Part shown: positions 16,522-25,457 of the stretch, piece by piece
How positions within the stretch are numbered: position 1 is the stretch's first letter
Layout: each line of letters starts with the position of its first letter
The notes under the pieces: generated by a model
What the model was told of the DNA's origin: nothing
The model's input: the letters and a program-made list of their open reading frames with translations, nothing else
Database searches by the model: none
Translations under genes and position numbers: made by a program
Origin: Methylomonas sp. AM2-LC
GTDB taxonomy: Bacteria; Pseudomonadota; Gammaproteobacteria; Methylococcales; Methylomonadaceae
Reading direction: 5' to 3'
Length of the DNA: 64,000 bases
NCBI RefSeq assembly: GCF_039904985.1
Contig: NZ_CP157005.1
Location: forward strand, 2,294,001-2,358,000

Positions 16522-16555
16522 CATTCCCACGATTACGCTAACGCTAATCGTGGCT
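16522..16555 (-). repeat. palindromic repeat, second copy of an inverted pair
   Basis: Exact reverse complement of 16332-16365 over 34 bases, with core 16527-16553. It is followed closely by a REP-like palindrome at 16590. Confidence 0.85.
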
Positions 16556-16589
16556 CCGCGAGCTGTCTTGAATTAAAGTAGCACAATTG

Positions 16590-16617
16590 TAGGGTGCGGT
16601 GAGGCACGAACCGCACC
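16590..16617 (+). repeat. REP-like palindrome, GGTGCGGT family, copy 2
   Basis: GGTGCGGT at 16593-16600 and ACCGCACC at 16610-16617 with loop GAGGCACGA. It lies downstream of the membrane/TPR gene. Confidence 0.85.
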
Positions 16618-16736
16618 AAAATGCCTTGCGTAATCATTCGACCCTGAATTTAGCGTATCTTTAAATAACATGGCTAACAAAATAGCTTCTACGGCTATGC
16701 TCACATCAATGATTCCCCATCTAAAGAGCGACAATC

Positions 16737-18083
16737 CTACAAAGAATATTGCCCCTTTTCCAGTTGCTCAATAAGATTTAGATAATGACGTACTTCTTCC
16801 TGCTTTGGGTGTTCTGGGTATTTTAGCAGCACACCTGTCAAGGTTTGGCGGGCTTGTGGATATTTTTCAAACTCTTCACATAACAGTTTGGCGGCAAACA
16901 GGTAAACCTCTGGGGTTTCGTTGCTGAGCGGAAAACGTTTTTCAAATTTATCCATCATGCGCAACGCAGTTTTGGCTTTGCCCATCGCCGTGGCTGCTTG
17001 TGCAATGGGTAGCACTTGAGAGGCACGCGCAGGTTGAAAGTCGGCATTGATGTTCAGCATGTTTTCATAAACTTCCACTGCTTTACCGGTTTTTTTTTGC
17101 TTGAGCAGGGTGGTGATAAAGTTTTGCGCATGTGAAAGTGCTTGCTCGGGGGTTGAACTCAGCATTAATAATTTAAGGTAACGGTCATTCGCCTGTAAAT
17201 TGGTATCATCTTTGCCCAGTTCTTTACGGGCAATTTTCAATGCAGAGTTTATATCTCCTGCACCCATATAATGAGCTATTTCCGCTTCTGCTGGTTCGAC
17301 CTGATGTTTGCTGACATTTAAATCCAGTTCCTTATGGTATTGATAGAGTACGTAACCAATCATATTGAACATAATGATCGTAAAATACATAGAAATAAAA
17401 GTGGCGTTTAATACCAACCATTTTGCACTTTTTTGTATTTTTCCCAGATAGTTGGCCATGTCAGTTGGGCTGAAACTGGCGCTATACACCGGTAGCTGAG
17501 TTTTTATTATCCATTGGGTGGCAATCCCCTGGCTTGAATACAATACAAATAAGAAAGCAAACATCACCATATAGGGCCAGCCTATGCTGGAAATAATGCG
17601 CATGGCTTGAAACGGATTTAGAGCGGCAAACACACTATTTTGAATATCGATAACCATAATACTGGCTGGCAGGGTCAGTATGGCCAAAATTAGATAACAG
17701 TAACCCGCCACATTGCCCAGATAATTGAACACCAGCGCAATGGCAACGCCCAACAAAATAAACATCAGCATCTGTTTATAGGGTTTTAAATTCGCATCCA
17801 GTTCCTGGTCGTCTGGATATTCGGAGACTTTTAGAAATCCCTGCGATGTTAAATTCATTACTTTATAAGCCAGCCGAAAAAACATAGCCCAAGCGATGAA
17901 GTTAAGTACCAGCAAGATAGGGAAAAAATAAGGTGTTCTTAGTATCAATAAGGGCAGGGAACTAAGCACGGAAAAAAAGCCAATGCCTATCAGATTAGTA
18001 GGGTTAGCCGGGAAACAGAAAAAAAGAGGAATGCGCTGCCAAAAAGGCACAATACTGTTAGTGTAGGTCGTCTTGCGTGACAT
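16737..18083 (-). CDS. inner-membrane protein with C-terminal TPR-like domain, function unknown
   Basis: 448 residues. About six hydrophobic segments fill residues 30-255 (for example LIGIGFFSVLSSLPLLIL, MLMFILLGVAIALVFNYL and MYFTIIMFNMIGYVLY). The last 190 residues are soluble helices of TPR type (GDINSALKIARKELGKDD, KAVEVYENMLNINADFQPA, ALRMMDKFEKRFPLSNETP). There is no recognisable catalytic motif. It stands alone, divergent from mreC. The domain layout resembles the rhomboid protein earlier in the window, but no rhomboid residues are present. Confidence 0.65.
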   Translation of the reverse strand: MSRKTTYTNSIVPFWQRIPLFFCFPANPTNLIGIGFFSVLSSLPLLILRTPYFFPILLVLNFIAWAMFFRLAYKVMNLTSQGFLKVSEYPDDQELDANLKPYKQMLMFILLGVAIALVFNYLGNVAGYCYLILAILTLPASIMVIDIQNSVFAALNPFQAMRIISSIGWPYMVMFAFLFVLYSSQGIATQWIIKTQLPVYSASFSPTDMANYLGKIQKSAKWLVLNATFISMYFTIIMFNMIGYVLYQYHKELDLNVSKHQVEPAEAEIAHYMGAGDINSALKIARKELGKDDTNLQANDRYLKLLMLSSTPEQALSHAQNFITTLLKQKKTGKAVEVYENMLNINADFQPARASQVLPIAQAATAMGKAKTALRMMDKFEKRFPLSNETPEVYLFAAKLLCEEFEKYPQARQTLTGVLLKYPEHPKQEEVRHYLNLIEQLEKGQYSL

Positions 18084-18597
18084 TAGCGACTCCAGGTTAC
18101 CTTAAGGGCAGGTGTTATAAAGTAAATACATATCAATGCTACATTCAGAATGCGTCTTCATCACTAGACTTACCCTAAGTGGCTAACGGATTTTACCTGT
18201 TTTATGTGTGTATTTGCACCTATTTCGTCATACACCACACTTCTTAATTACGCTAAAGTGGGCATGATAATTCTTAAGCACCTAGGCTTAAGCTTTTAAA
18301 ATGCGCTGAAATGAATGTCGATTTTAGATAGACGCGCAATAATCAGCGAATTTTAATCAGGATTGCTTTAAAATATAGGGATTGAGTAGAGATTTTCAGC
18401 AAAGAAAGCCACATATTGCAAGAAAGTTGCCTGCGCTAATTTATAAGTCTATGTATTTATGATTAATTGTTCTGTAGAAACACTAACATTATGCTTTTCA
18501 AACTTATAGTGAGTATGCGCAGTTATCTCTTGAGATCAACCTCTGCTTACACTACAGATTTGTCATGCATACTATTTATCCCTATTGAGGTTTTGTT
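18084..18597. other. 514-base divergent spacer upstream of mreC
   Basis: AT-rich region between the membrane/TPR gene and mreC. It should carry the promoter of the mreCD-mrdA-rodA operon, but I could not pick one with confidence. GAGG at 18587-18590 is the mreC ribosome site. No RNA gene was recognised. Confidence 0.5.
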
Positions 18598-19473
18598 ATA
18601 AAACTATTATTTGCTACCGGCCCTTCGTTAAATACCCGCCTTTTGGTGGCTGTTTTGGCCTCGATTAGCTTATTAGTGATCGATTATCGGGGTACGCGCT
18701 TGTCGTACTTACGTTCGATGCTGTCTTTTGCGGTCTATCCTTTGCAATCATTGGCCAGTTTACCGGTGGATACTTTTCACTCGATGTCGGACTCAGTTAT
18801 TTCCTATATCGAATTACAAAAGTTAAATCACCACTTGATAGAGCAGCAATTGATTAACGATGCCAAATTATTAAAACTGGCGGCTTTGGAAAAAGAAAAT
18901 ATACGTCTGCGTTTATTACTGGAAAACTCGTTCCAACTGGGGGAGCAAGTACTGGTGGCCGAATTGTTATCGGTCAAGCTGGCGCCATATGATCATTCGG
19001 TGGTGGTTAATAAAGGTTCGCGGTTTGGGGTACATCCCAAACAGCCGGTTTTAGATGCCAATGGTATTGTCGGTCAGGTTATCAGAGTGTATCCCAATAG
19101 CTCCGAAGTGATGTTGATTACCGATCCCGATCACGCCATTCCGGTGGAAGTTAATCGCAACGGTTTACGCACCATTGCTTTCGGTACCGGGCAGTCCAAT
19201 CGTTTACAGCTGCCGTTTTTAGCCAATAATGCCGATATAGTGCCAGGTGATTTACTGGTTACGTCAGGCTTGGGCGGGGGCTTTCCGGCCGGGTATCCGG
19301 TGGCGGTGGTGGATAAATTTGAAGCCAGACCGGATAAATCTTTTGCCAATATCTACGCTACTCCTAAGGCTGATCTGGATAAAAGCCGCGAATTCCTGAT
19401 TGTTTGGAGCGATTCCACACCCGTGGTTTTGGATAATAAAGACAAAGCCCAACAACCTGCAATACCACACTGA
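18598..19473 (+). CDS. mreC: rod-shape-determining protein MreC, apparent ATA start
   Basis: Periplasmic bitopic elongasome protein linking MreB to PBP2/RodA. 291 residues: a short cytoplasmic tail, a membrane helix (LLVAVLASISLLVIDY), a coiled coil at about 70-105 and the beta-barrel region with VNKGSRFGVHPKQPV and LLVTSGLGGGFPAGYPV. The usual N-terminus KLLFATGPSLNTRLL is encoded from 18601, but the codon in front of it is ATA, placed 7 bases after GAGG. A TGA lies in frame at 18586, so no upstream ATG/GTG/TTG is possible. The first standard start, TTG at 18643, would cut into the membrane helix and has no ribosome site. The stop overlaps the mreD start (TGATG). Confidence 0.9.
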   Translation: MKLLFATGPSLNTRLLVAVLASISLLVIDYRGTRLSYLRSMLSFAVYPLQSLASLPVDTFHSMSDSVISYIELQKLNHHLIEQQLINDAKLLKLAALEKENIRLRLLLENSFQLGEQVLVAELLSVKLAPYDHSVVVNKGSRFGVHPKQPVLDANGIVGQVIRVYPNSSEVMLITDPDHAIPVEVNRNGLRTIAFGTGQSNRLQLPFLANNADIVPGDLLVTSGLGGGFPAGYPVAVVDKFEARPDKSFANIYATPKADLDKSREFLIVWSDSTPVVLDNKDKAQQPAIPH

Positions 19474-19961
19474 TGTCACAACATAGTTCAATTGCCTTGT
19501 TTTATTATTTACTCACTATCGCTATCGCTATGGTGTTGCGTATCATGTCACTTTCACCGCTGTTGGATGTGTGGAATCCAGACTGGATAATGCTGGTACT
19601 GATTTATTGGGCGATGGCCGTGCCGGAACGCTTCGGGGTGTTTGCTGCCTGGGGTATCGGTTTGTTAACCGATGTGTTGACTGGACGTTTACTGGGCCAA
19701 TATGGTCTGATTTACGCGCTGATTGCTTATTTTAGTATTAAAGAACACAGACGCTTGCGTCAGTTTCCCATTATACAGCAATGCATGTTTGTGTTTTTTT
19801 GCTTGCTGGGTGCGCAAAGTATTATTTTTGGCACTGAAAGCATGAAAGGCAGTAATCATCTCACATTGGAATTTTGGTACCCCTTATTGAGCGGCACCCT
19901 GATGTGGCCAGCCGTATTTGCTTTATTACGCATAGTACGTCTTGAAGCGCGTATTGCATGA
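19473..19961 (+). CDS. mreD: rod-shape-determining protein MreD
   Basis: 162-residue polytopic inner-membrane protein of the elongasome with about five hydrophobic segments (IALFYYLLTIAIAMVLRI, WIMLVLIYWAMAVP, AAWGIGLLTDVLTGRLLG and others). The GIGLLTDVLTGRLLGQYGL stretch is the conserved MreD core. Its ATG shares a base with the mreC stop, and mrdA starts 6 bases after its own stop, so the genes are co-translated. Length is normal. Confidence 0.95.
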   Translation: MSQHSSIALFYYLLTIAIAMVLRIMSLSPLLDVWNPDWIMLVLIYWAMAVPERFGVFAAWGIGLLTDVLTGRLLGQYGLIYALIAYFSIKEHRRLRQFPIIQQCMFVFFCLLGAQSIIFGTESMKGSNHLTLEFWYPLLSGTLMWPAVFALLRIVRLEARIA

Positions 19962-19967
19962 TAATCT

Positions 19968-21824
19968 ATGGATAGAGGCTTTGGTTTTAAGGATGGTTTG
20001 GCAGAAAACCGTATATTTTTAAGTCGCGTCGTTGCTGCGTTCTTTTTAATTTTGGTATTGATTGCTGGACTAGTGGTGCGTCTGGTGTACTTGCAAATTG
20101 TGGGTCACGAACATTATGCAACTCTTTCCAAAGACAACCGGATCAAAATTGCGCCCTTGCCACCCACACGCGGCATTATCTATGATCGCCGCGGGCGCAT
20201 GCTGGCGCAGAATGTGCCTACCTACAGTTTGGAGTTGATCCCGGAACAAATCGAAAATCTGGATCAGACTCTAAAGCAATTGCAAGAACTGCTGAATATC
20301 TCCGAGGAAAAAATCGAGCTGTTTCAAAAACAGCGTAAACGCAATAAAGCCTTTACCACCACGCCCTTACTACAAAATTTAAACGAAGAGGAAGTGGCCA
20401 GGTTTTCGGTAGTCAGGCCCTATTTTCCCGGCGTGGATGTCTATGTGCGTCTGGTACGATATTACCCGTATGGCGATCTTACCGCACACGTACTCGGTTA
20501 CGTGGGGCGCATAAATGAGGCAGAATTAAAAGCCTTACCGGCGGATGAATATCGCGGTACCGATTTTATTGGTAAAAACGGTATCGAAAAAACCTACGAA
20601 AACGAGTTGCATGGTACTGCCGGTTACGAAGAAATTGAAACCAATGCCCAGGCGCGCGCGGTTAACACCGTTGCCACCACCGAACCCATAGCGGGTGCCA
20701 ATATATATTTGACCCTGGATGTGGATTTACAGAAAATTGCCACTGACGCTCTGGGTGAATATAACGGCGCAGCGGTGGCTATTGATATTAAAACCGGTGG
20801 CGTATTAGTGTTTGCCAGTCGCCCTGGATTTGATCCCAATCCGTTTGTGTCGGGCATTTCCGGTAAAGACTATAAAGCTTTGCAAGAATCACCGGATCAA
20901 CCCCTCTACAATCGTGCTTTGCGTGGACAGTATCCGCCAGGTTCCACGGTAAAACCGTTTTTAGCTTTAGCGGGTCTGGAATATGGGGTCACCGATTTCG
21001 GGCATCGCCTGTTTTGTCCTGGCTATTACAAATTGCCCAATGTAGACCATAAATATCGAGATTGGAAAAAAACCGGACACGGCATGGTGGATATGAACGA
21101 AGCCATTACCCAATCCTGCGATGTGTATTTTTACGATCTGGCTTTGGCATTGGGTATCGATAAAATGCATGATTTTTTGAATAAATTTGGTTTTGGCAAA
21201 CGCACCGGTATTGATTTGGTTGGGGAAATTGATGGCTTAATGCCGTCTAAGGAATGGAAACGCAATAGTCGAAATCAAGCCTGGTTTCCCGGAGAAACCC
21301 TGATTACCGGGATTGGCCAGGGTTATATGCAGGTAACGCCTTTGCAATTGGCCAAAGCCACCGCCACCATGGCTAACTACGGCAAGGTGATTACTCCGCA
21401 TCTGGTGCAGCGCATTATTAATGCAAATTATACCGATTCGTTTGATGTGGAGGCGGATGAGATTATCCCGCTTAAATATCAGAATGTCAGTAATATCATT
21501 CAAAGTATGACCAACGTAGTCCATGGTGCGCGCGGTACGGCAGGGCGGTTGGATAAAGCTATTGGCTATCAGATTGCCGGTAAAACTGGTACTGCGCAGG
21601 TGTTTACCATTAAGCAGGAAGAAAAATACAACGAAGATAATATTGATTTTAAAATGCGCGATCATGCTTTATTTATTGCCTTTGCACCGGTACATGATCC
21701 GCAAATTGCAGTGGCGGTAATTGCCGAACACGGTGGACACGGCGGCTCGGTCGCTGCGCCCATCGCCGGCGAAATTATTGATGCCTATTTGCACCCTAAA
21801 CCCCCGGAAACGCATGAAAAATGA
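19968..21824 (+). CDS. mrdA: peptidoglycan D,D-transpeptidase PBP2
   Basis: Class B penicillin-binding protein that cross-links side-wall peptidoglycan during elongation. 618 residues: an N-terminal membrane anchor (FFLILVLIAGLVVRLVYLQI), a pedestal domain with PTRGIIYDRRGRMLA, and a transpeptidase domain with STVK (S326/K329), SCD (SxN motif) and KTGTAQ (K539). It lies between mreD and rodA; rodA starts 11 bases inside its 3' end. Length is as expected for gammaproteobacteria. Confidence 0.96.
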   Translation: MDRGFGFKDGLAENRIFLSRVVAAFFLILVLIAGLVVRLVYLQIVGHEHYATLSKDNRIKIAPLPPTRGIIYDRRGRMLAQNVPTYSLELIPEQIENLDQTLKQLQELLNISEEKIELFQKQRKRNKAFTTTPLLQNLNEEEVARFSVVRPYFPGVDVYVRLVRYYPYGDLTAHVLGYVGRINEAELKALPADEYRGTDFIGKNGIEKTYENELHGTAGYEEIETNAQARAVNTVATTEPIAGANIYLTLDVDLQKIATDALGEYNGAAVAIDIKTGGVLVFASRPGFDPNPFVSGISGKDYKALQESPDQPLYNRALRGQYPPGSTVKPFLALAGLEYGVTDFGHRLFCPGYYKLPNVDHKYRDWKKTGHGMVDMNEAITQSCDVYFYDLALALGIDKMHDFLNKFGFGKRTGIDLVGEIDGLMPSKEWKRNSRNQAWFPGETLITGIGQGYMQVTPLQLAKATATMANYGKVITPHLVQRIINANYTDSFDVEADEIIPLKYQNVSNIIQSMTNVVHGARGTAGRLDKAIGYQIAGKTGTAQVFTIKQEEKYNEDNIDFKMRDHALFIAFAPVHDPQIAVAVIAEHGGHGGSVAAPIAGEIIDAYLHPKPPETHEK

Positions 21825-22944
21825 AACGCGGCAAGAGCATTTTCAGTCGCCGTCTTTAATCGGCAATCTGTTACGCAAACTGCATATCGATATACCGTTA
21901 CTGTTGGGCTTGCTGATGATCTGCAGCCTGAGTTTTGTGATTTTATACAGTGCGGGTGGGCAGGAAATTCCCGTGTTAATCCGCCACGCTACACGTATGG
22001 CTTTAGCTTTAACCGTCATGACGGTACTGGCACATGTTAATCCGCGCCAGTTTCAGAACTTTTCGGTAGCCTTGTTTAGCATCTGCGTATTGTTATTGAT
22101 TGCAGTGGCCATTATGGGTCAGATTGGAAAAGGTGCGCAACGCTGGTTGGACTTGGGCGTGTTTCGCTTTCAGCCATCAGAATTAACCAAACTGACCACA
22201 CCCATGATGATCGCCTGGTATTTGGCTGCACATCCTTTGCCCCCCAAAGCTAAACAAGTGTTAATCGCTGCCGGGTTGCTCTTGTTACCGGTTTTGTTGA
22301 TCGCCAAGCAACCGGATTTGGGTACCGCGCTACTAGTGGCTAGTTCCGGTGCTGCGGTATTATTTTTCGCTGGATTGTCCTGGTGGTTAATCTTCGGTAC
22401 TGTGCTGATTTTTGCCGCCTTAACCCCGTTATTATGGCATTTTATGCGTGAATATCAGCGCAATAGGGTGCTAACCTTTATCAATCCAGAAGCCGATCCC
22501 ATGGGCGCAGGTTATCATATCATTCAGTCGAAAATCGCCATCGGCTCTGGCGGCATTAACGGCAAAGGCTGGTTAGGCAGTAGTCAGGCGCAGCTAGACT
22601 TTTTACCCGAAAGCTCCACCGACTTTATCTTTGCCGTGTATGCCGAAGAATTTGGCTTATTCGGTTGTGTGGGTTTATTGATACTGTATCTGTTGGTCAT
22701 CAGCCGCTGTTTTTATATTGCAGTACAAGCGCAAGATACCTATAGCCGCCTACTGGCCGGCAGTTTGGCCTTTACCTTTTTTGTGTATGTGTTTGTCAAT
22801 ATCGGCATGGTTATTGGCGTATTGCCGGTGGTGGGTGTGCCATTGCCCATGGTCAGTTACGGCGGTACCTCAATGGTGACTTTAATGGCGGGTTTTGGAA
22901 TATTGATGTCGATTCATACGCACCGGAAGTTGTTGCCAGGGTAG
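21814..22944 (+). CDS. rodA: peptidoglycan glycosyltransferase RodA (SEDS family)
   Basis: Polytopic membrane glycosyltransferase that polymerises lipid II in the elongasome with PBP2. 376 residues with about ten membrane segments; SEDS signatures include GAQRWLDLG, QPDLGTALL, FIFAVYAEEFG and PMVSYGGTSM. ATG 21814 is chosen (GGAA 5 bases upstream, standard N-terminus length); an open frame reaches 21721 but lies within mrdA. Last gene of the operon. Confidence 0.95.
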   Translation: MKNETRQEHFQSPSLIGNLLRKLHIDIPLLLGLLMICSLSFVILYSAGGQEIPVLIRHATRMALALTVMTVLAHVNPRQFQNFSVALFSICVLLLIAVAIMGQIGKGAQRWLDLGVFRFQPSELTKLTTPMMIAWYLAAHPLPPKAKQVLIAAGLLLLPVLLIAKQPDLGTALLVASSGAAVLFFAGLSWWLIFGTVLIFAALTPLLWHFMREYQRNRVLTFINPEADPMGAGYHIIQSKIAIGSGGINGKGWLGSSQAQLDFLPESSTDFIFAVYAEEFGLFGCVGLLILYLLVISRCFYIAVQAQDTYSRLLAGSLAFTFFVYVFVNIGMVIGVLPVVGVPLPMVSYGGTSMVTLMAGFGILMSIHTHRKLLPG

Positions 22945-22964
22945 GGGATTATAGCCTGGGGGTT

Positions 22965-23003
22965 GATGCGGTTCGTTGACGTTCTCCACATCCACACCCT
23001 ACG
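22965..23003 (-). repeat. REP-like repeat, diverged copy in reverse orientation
   Basis: In reverse complement it reads CGTAGGGTGTGGA at one end and GAACCGCATC at the other, matching the variant at 25571-25598 but with extra loop bases. It lies immediately after rodA. Confidence 0.6.
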
Positions 23004-23012
23004 GCACTTATG

Positions 23013-23273
23013 TTAGGGGATTTGAGTGATGGGCATGCACAATGTAAGTGGGCTGTCAGCAAGCGGCACAAATCCATAACGAGTGTAGAAAGATAATTCT
23101 GTATCTTTCGAATCGACAAATAAGAAGCTGCCGCCAATTAGGCCGGAAGCCGCTTTAACTTGATACATTGCATCAAGAAGTAAACGTTCGCCATGACCTT
23201 TTTTTTGCTCTGCAAGCGTTACAGCTAAACGGGCGAGCGTTATTGCGGGTACTTTTAATGGTAGGGCTTTCAT
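23013..23273 (-). pseudogene. remnant of a GNAT N-acetyltransferase (C-terminal half)
   Basis: 86 codons encode only the acetyl-CoA-binding and C-terminal part of a GNAT enzyme: LGRLAV-like LARLAVTLAEQKKGHGERLL (the R/Q-x-x-G-x-G/A pyrophosphate loop), then FLFVDSKDT and the FYTRYGFVPL segment. Family members of the TacT/AtaT toxin type are about 160 residues. An in-frame TAA sits four codons upstream of the first ATG, so the N-terminal half is gone. No DUF1778 antitoxin gene lies beside it. Most likely a decayed toxin gene; a short functional protein is unlikely. Confidence 0.7.
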
Positions 23274-23392
23274 CAGATTTTCTGGTTAATTGTGTCTAGA
23301 TCCATTATAGGTAATTGGTGTCAAACTGTTACCAGTAAATATTATTTATTTTTAGGGTTCTAAGTCTAAACCCCAGAAATTTATGAAGGAAC

Positions 23393-23420
23393 GATGTGCC
23401 AACCAACGGGCGGCGATCAA
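23393..23420 (+). repeat. short dispersed repeat GATGTGCCAACCAACGGG
   Basis: Matches 25631-25653 (GATGTGCCAACCAACGGGCG). In both places it lies within about 80 bases of a GGTGCGGT-family palindrome. A loosely related GATGTGCCGACGCC stretch is at 46516. Confidence 0.7.
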
Positions 23421-23464
23421 TCGAGTTCAATGCCACTAATATCAGCTGATTTATGTTCACGTCG

Positions 23465-23492
23465 TAGGGTGCGGTGAGGCACGAACCGCACC
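23465..23492 (+). repeat. REP-like palindrome, GGTGCGGT family, copy 3
   Basis: GGTGCGGT at 23468-23475 pairs with ACCGCACC at 23485-23492. It directly abuts the truncated PEP-CTERM-like frame at 23505. Confidence 0.85.
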
Positions 23493-23504
23493 ATAAAGCC
23501 TTAA

Positions 23505-23792
23505 ACCCGCCATCAAGCTCAAACTAAAACCACGCCTATCTATTCTGTACTAATTAGACGTAATAATGATTTTGGTTGGGTGGAAATTGATGCGGTTCTA
23601 TACCCAGTGGTTAATGCGGATCAAACACAGAATATTGCGGTTGGTTTTACTAGCAGAAATATTTCTTTGCACAACGGCAATGCACCAGAAACAATCACAA
23701 GTACATCACTGACTGCGCATGCAATATGGATATTTGCTTTATCTCTGTTTACTTTTATGGGATTTAATTCAAGACGAACCTTGTTACAATAA
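23505..23792 (+). pseudogene. possible 3' remnant of a PEP-CTERM-type exported protein
   Basis: An open frame with no ATG begins just after the REP-like palindrome. It encodes a beta-rich stretch (YSVLIRRNNDFGWVEIDAVLY) and ends in a tripartite tail: a hydrophobic helix AIWIFALSLFTFMGF followed by basic NSRRTLLQ, like PEP-CTERM sorting tails, though the Pro-Glu-Pro motif is degenerate. No ribosome site or signal peptide. A GTG at 23580 is the only usable start. Read as the end of a gene whose front was removed, perhaps at the repeat. Low certainty. Confidence 0.4.
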
Positions 23793-23972
23793 AAAACGCT
23801 CATCTAATCATATAATCTATATGTCGATTATCATGCCCGTAAAAGATGCGCCGCTAGTTAGTTGACACATTCTACACCTGTGGTTTAGCTATGTAGCATA
23901 ATCACAGTGGCTAGATTTAAGGCCGTAACCCGTATTTCGTTTTACGCCATACGGGTTAGCAGAGAGTAAGGC

Positions 23973-24554
23973 TTAACCCTCGTAATTCGCGCTAGCAAAT
24001 TCCCAGTTAACTAAAGCCCAGAACGCTTCAAGATATTTTGGACGCAGATTACGATAATCGATGTAATAGGCGTGTTCCCAGACATCGCATGTTAAAATAG
24101 GCGTTTTACCCTCAGTCAACGGAGTGGCCGCATTACTGGTGCTGACCAATTCCAAACCGCCATTGGGTTTTTTTACCAGCCAAGCCCAGCCCGAACCAAA
24201 GGTGGTCACAGCCGTTTTAGCAAATTCTTGTTTAAACTGTTCAAAAGAACCGAAAGTGCGTTCGATAGCATTTGCCAATCCACCGGTAGGTTCGCCGCCA
24301 CCATTTGGAGACAGGCTGTTCCAGTAGAAAGTATGATTCCAAACCTGTGCCGCGTTATTAAAAATACCACCAGACGATTTTTTAACGATTTCTTCCAACG
24401 ATAAACCTTCAAACTCGGTACCTGTGATTAAATTGTTTAGATTGGTCACATAGGTTTGGTGATGTTTTCCATAATGGAATTCGATGGTTTCGGCAGAAAT
24501 ATGGGGTGACAAAGCGTCATTGGCGTAAGGTAATGCGGGTAATTCAATACTCAT
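23973..24554 (-). CDS. sodB: iron superoxide dismutase
   Basis: Cytoplasmic homodimeric enzyme that converts superoxide to hydrogen peroxide and oxygen. 193 residues, normal length. Metal ligands are H27, H74, D157 and H161, the last two in the signature [18 protein letters not shown] with Gln70 is typical of the Fe form. GGAG lies 7 bases upstream of the ATG. Single gene with its own upstream region. Confidence 0.96.
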   Translation of the reverse strand: MSIELPALPYANDALSPHISAETIEFHYGKHHQTYVTNLNNLITGTEFEGLSLEEIVKKSSGGIFNNAAQVWNHTFYWNSLSPNGGGEPTGGLANAIERTFGSFEQFKQEFAKTAVTTFGSGWAWLVKKPNGGLELVSTSNAATPLTEGKTPILTCDVWEHAYYIDYRNLRPKYLEAFWALVNWEFASANYEG

Positions 24555-24856
24555 GTTTTTTCTCCGGCTAGATTGAAATGCAATTGTGATTAAGAACAGA
24601 GCGATAAGCTCAATATAACGATTGGAAGCATTATATTCAAGAACGGCGAGTAATGCTAAATTGAGAAACGTAAACAGCGGTTAGAGTAACAGCATAGGTC
24701 TATGAATAGTGCCTAAACATTGCAGCGAGATCAAAAAACTCAGGTAAAATAGATTAGACCGAGTGATTGCCATGGTTTTGATAGATAATTAAGCATACAT
24801 TCTGGTGTTTGCCGCCCATTATTCTTCCATAATAATAATTTTGCTGAGGAGCAAAT
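24555..24856. other. 302-base divergent spacer
   Basis: Between sodB and the divergent NlpE-like gene; presumably both promoters. No Fur-box-like palindrome or RNA gene could be identified with confidence. Confidence 0.5.
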
Positions 24857-25345
24857 ATGCAAAAAATAACACTGAGAACTTTTCGCATGCTGACTGTTTC
24901 GCTGTTGATTAGCGCAGTATCCCTACAGAGTCAGGCTTTTGCTGAAGCAGCAGAACAAGCCGCAGCGGAAGGTCATGAGCATAGTCAAACCAGTAAGGAT
25001 TGGCCAGGCATTTATAAAGGCTTTACCCCTTGTTTTGACTGCATAGGCATTAAAACAACGCTGGCATTGAACAAAAATAATACGTATATATTAATGACTC
25101 AGTATGCAGGTAAATCGGAACGTGAATTTGTAGAGAAAGGTAAGTTTAGCCTGGGTAGCCAAGAAAATACCATATTGTTAACACCCAAAAACAGCGAAAC
25201 CACTCATCAATACTGGGTAGGCGAAAACGTGTTGATCCAACTCGATAATAAAGGCAATCGCTATACAGGTAAAGACGCCGAGCGCTATACCTTACGCAGA
25301 AATGATATGGTAGAAACTGCGCCTTCTCAGCACGGATCGCATTAA
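24857..25345 (+). CDS. exported NlpE-like protein (copper/envelope-stress family)
   Basis: 162 residues. Signal peptide at 1-29 (hydrophobic LLISAVSLQSQAFA, probable cleavage after AFA). No lipobox Cys, unlike NlpE lipoproteins. The mature part opens with a His/Glu-rich EGHEHSQ stretch and then the NlpE N-terminal fold: WPGIYKGFTPCFDCIGIKT, with the CxxC pair at C59/C62 and Y..GKSEREFVEKG further on. Family members sense copper or surface stress; a periplasmic copper- or redox-linked role is inferred. AGGAG lies 6 bases before the ATG, and an intrinsic terminator follows the gene. Confidence 0.8.
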   Translation: MQKITLRTFRMLTVSLLISAVSLQSQAFAEAAEQAAAEGHEHSQTSKDWPGIYKGFTPCFDCIGIKTTLALNKNNTYILMTQYAGKSEREFVEKGKFSLGSQENTILLTPKNSETTHQYWVGENVLIQLDNKGNRYTGKDAERYTLRRNDMVETAPSQHGSH

Positions 25346-25395
25346 TATTGAGGTACTGGCCTTTACAATAATGGTTTTATTAGTTGTGGTCTAAA

Positions 25396-25437
25396 AAACA
25401 CCGTTCGACCTAAGCAGGTAGGTCCAACGGTGTTTTT
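25396..25437 (+). terminator. Rho-independent terminator after the NlpE-like gene
   Basis: AACACCGTT and AACGGTGTT form the outer stem, GACC and GGTC the inner stem, with a run of five Ts after the 3' arm. It begins about 50 bases after the stop codon. Confidence 0.85.
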
Positions 25438-25457
25438 AAGTTTGCAACGCTAAACAA

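Larger units (their letters stand above)
15918..16736. other. 819-base spacer with repeats
   Basis: Upstream region of the seven-gene operon. It holds two inverted copies of a 34-bp palindromic repeat (16332-16365 and 16522-16555) and a REP-like palindrome (16590-16617). No coding frame was credible. The operon promoter presumably lies within about 200 bases of 15917. Confidence 0.6.

Noticed and set aside
18643..19473. TTG at 18643 as mreC start
   Set aside because: No ribosome site upstream and it would cut off the conserved N-terminus; ATA at 18598 with GAGG is more consistent, though unusual.
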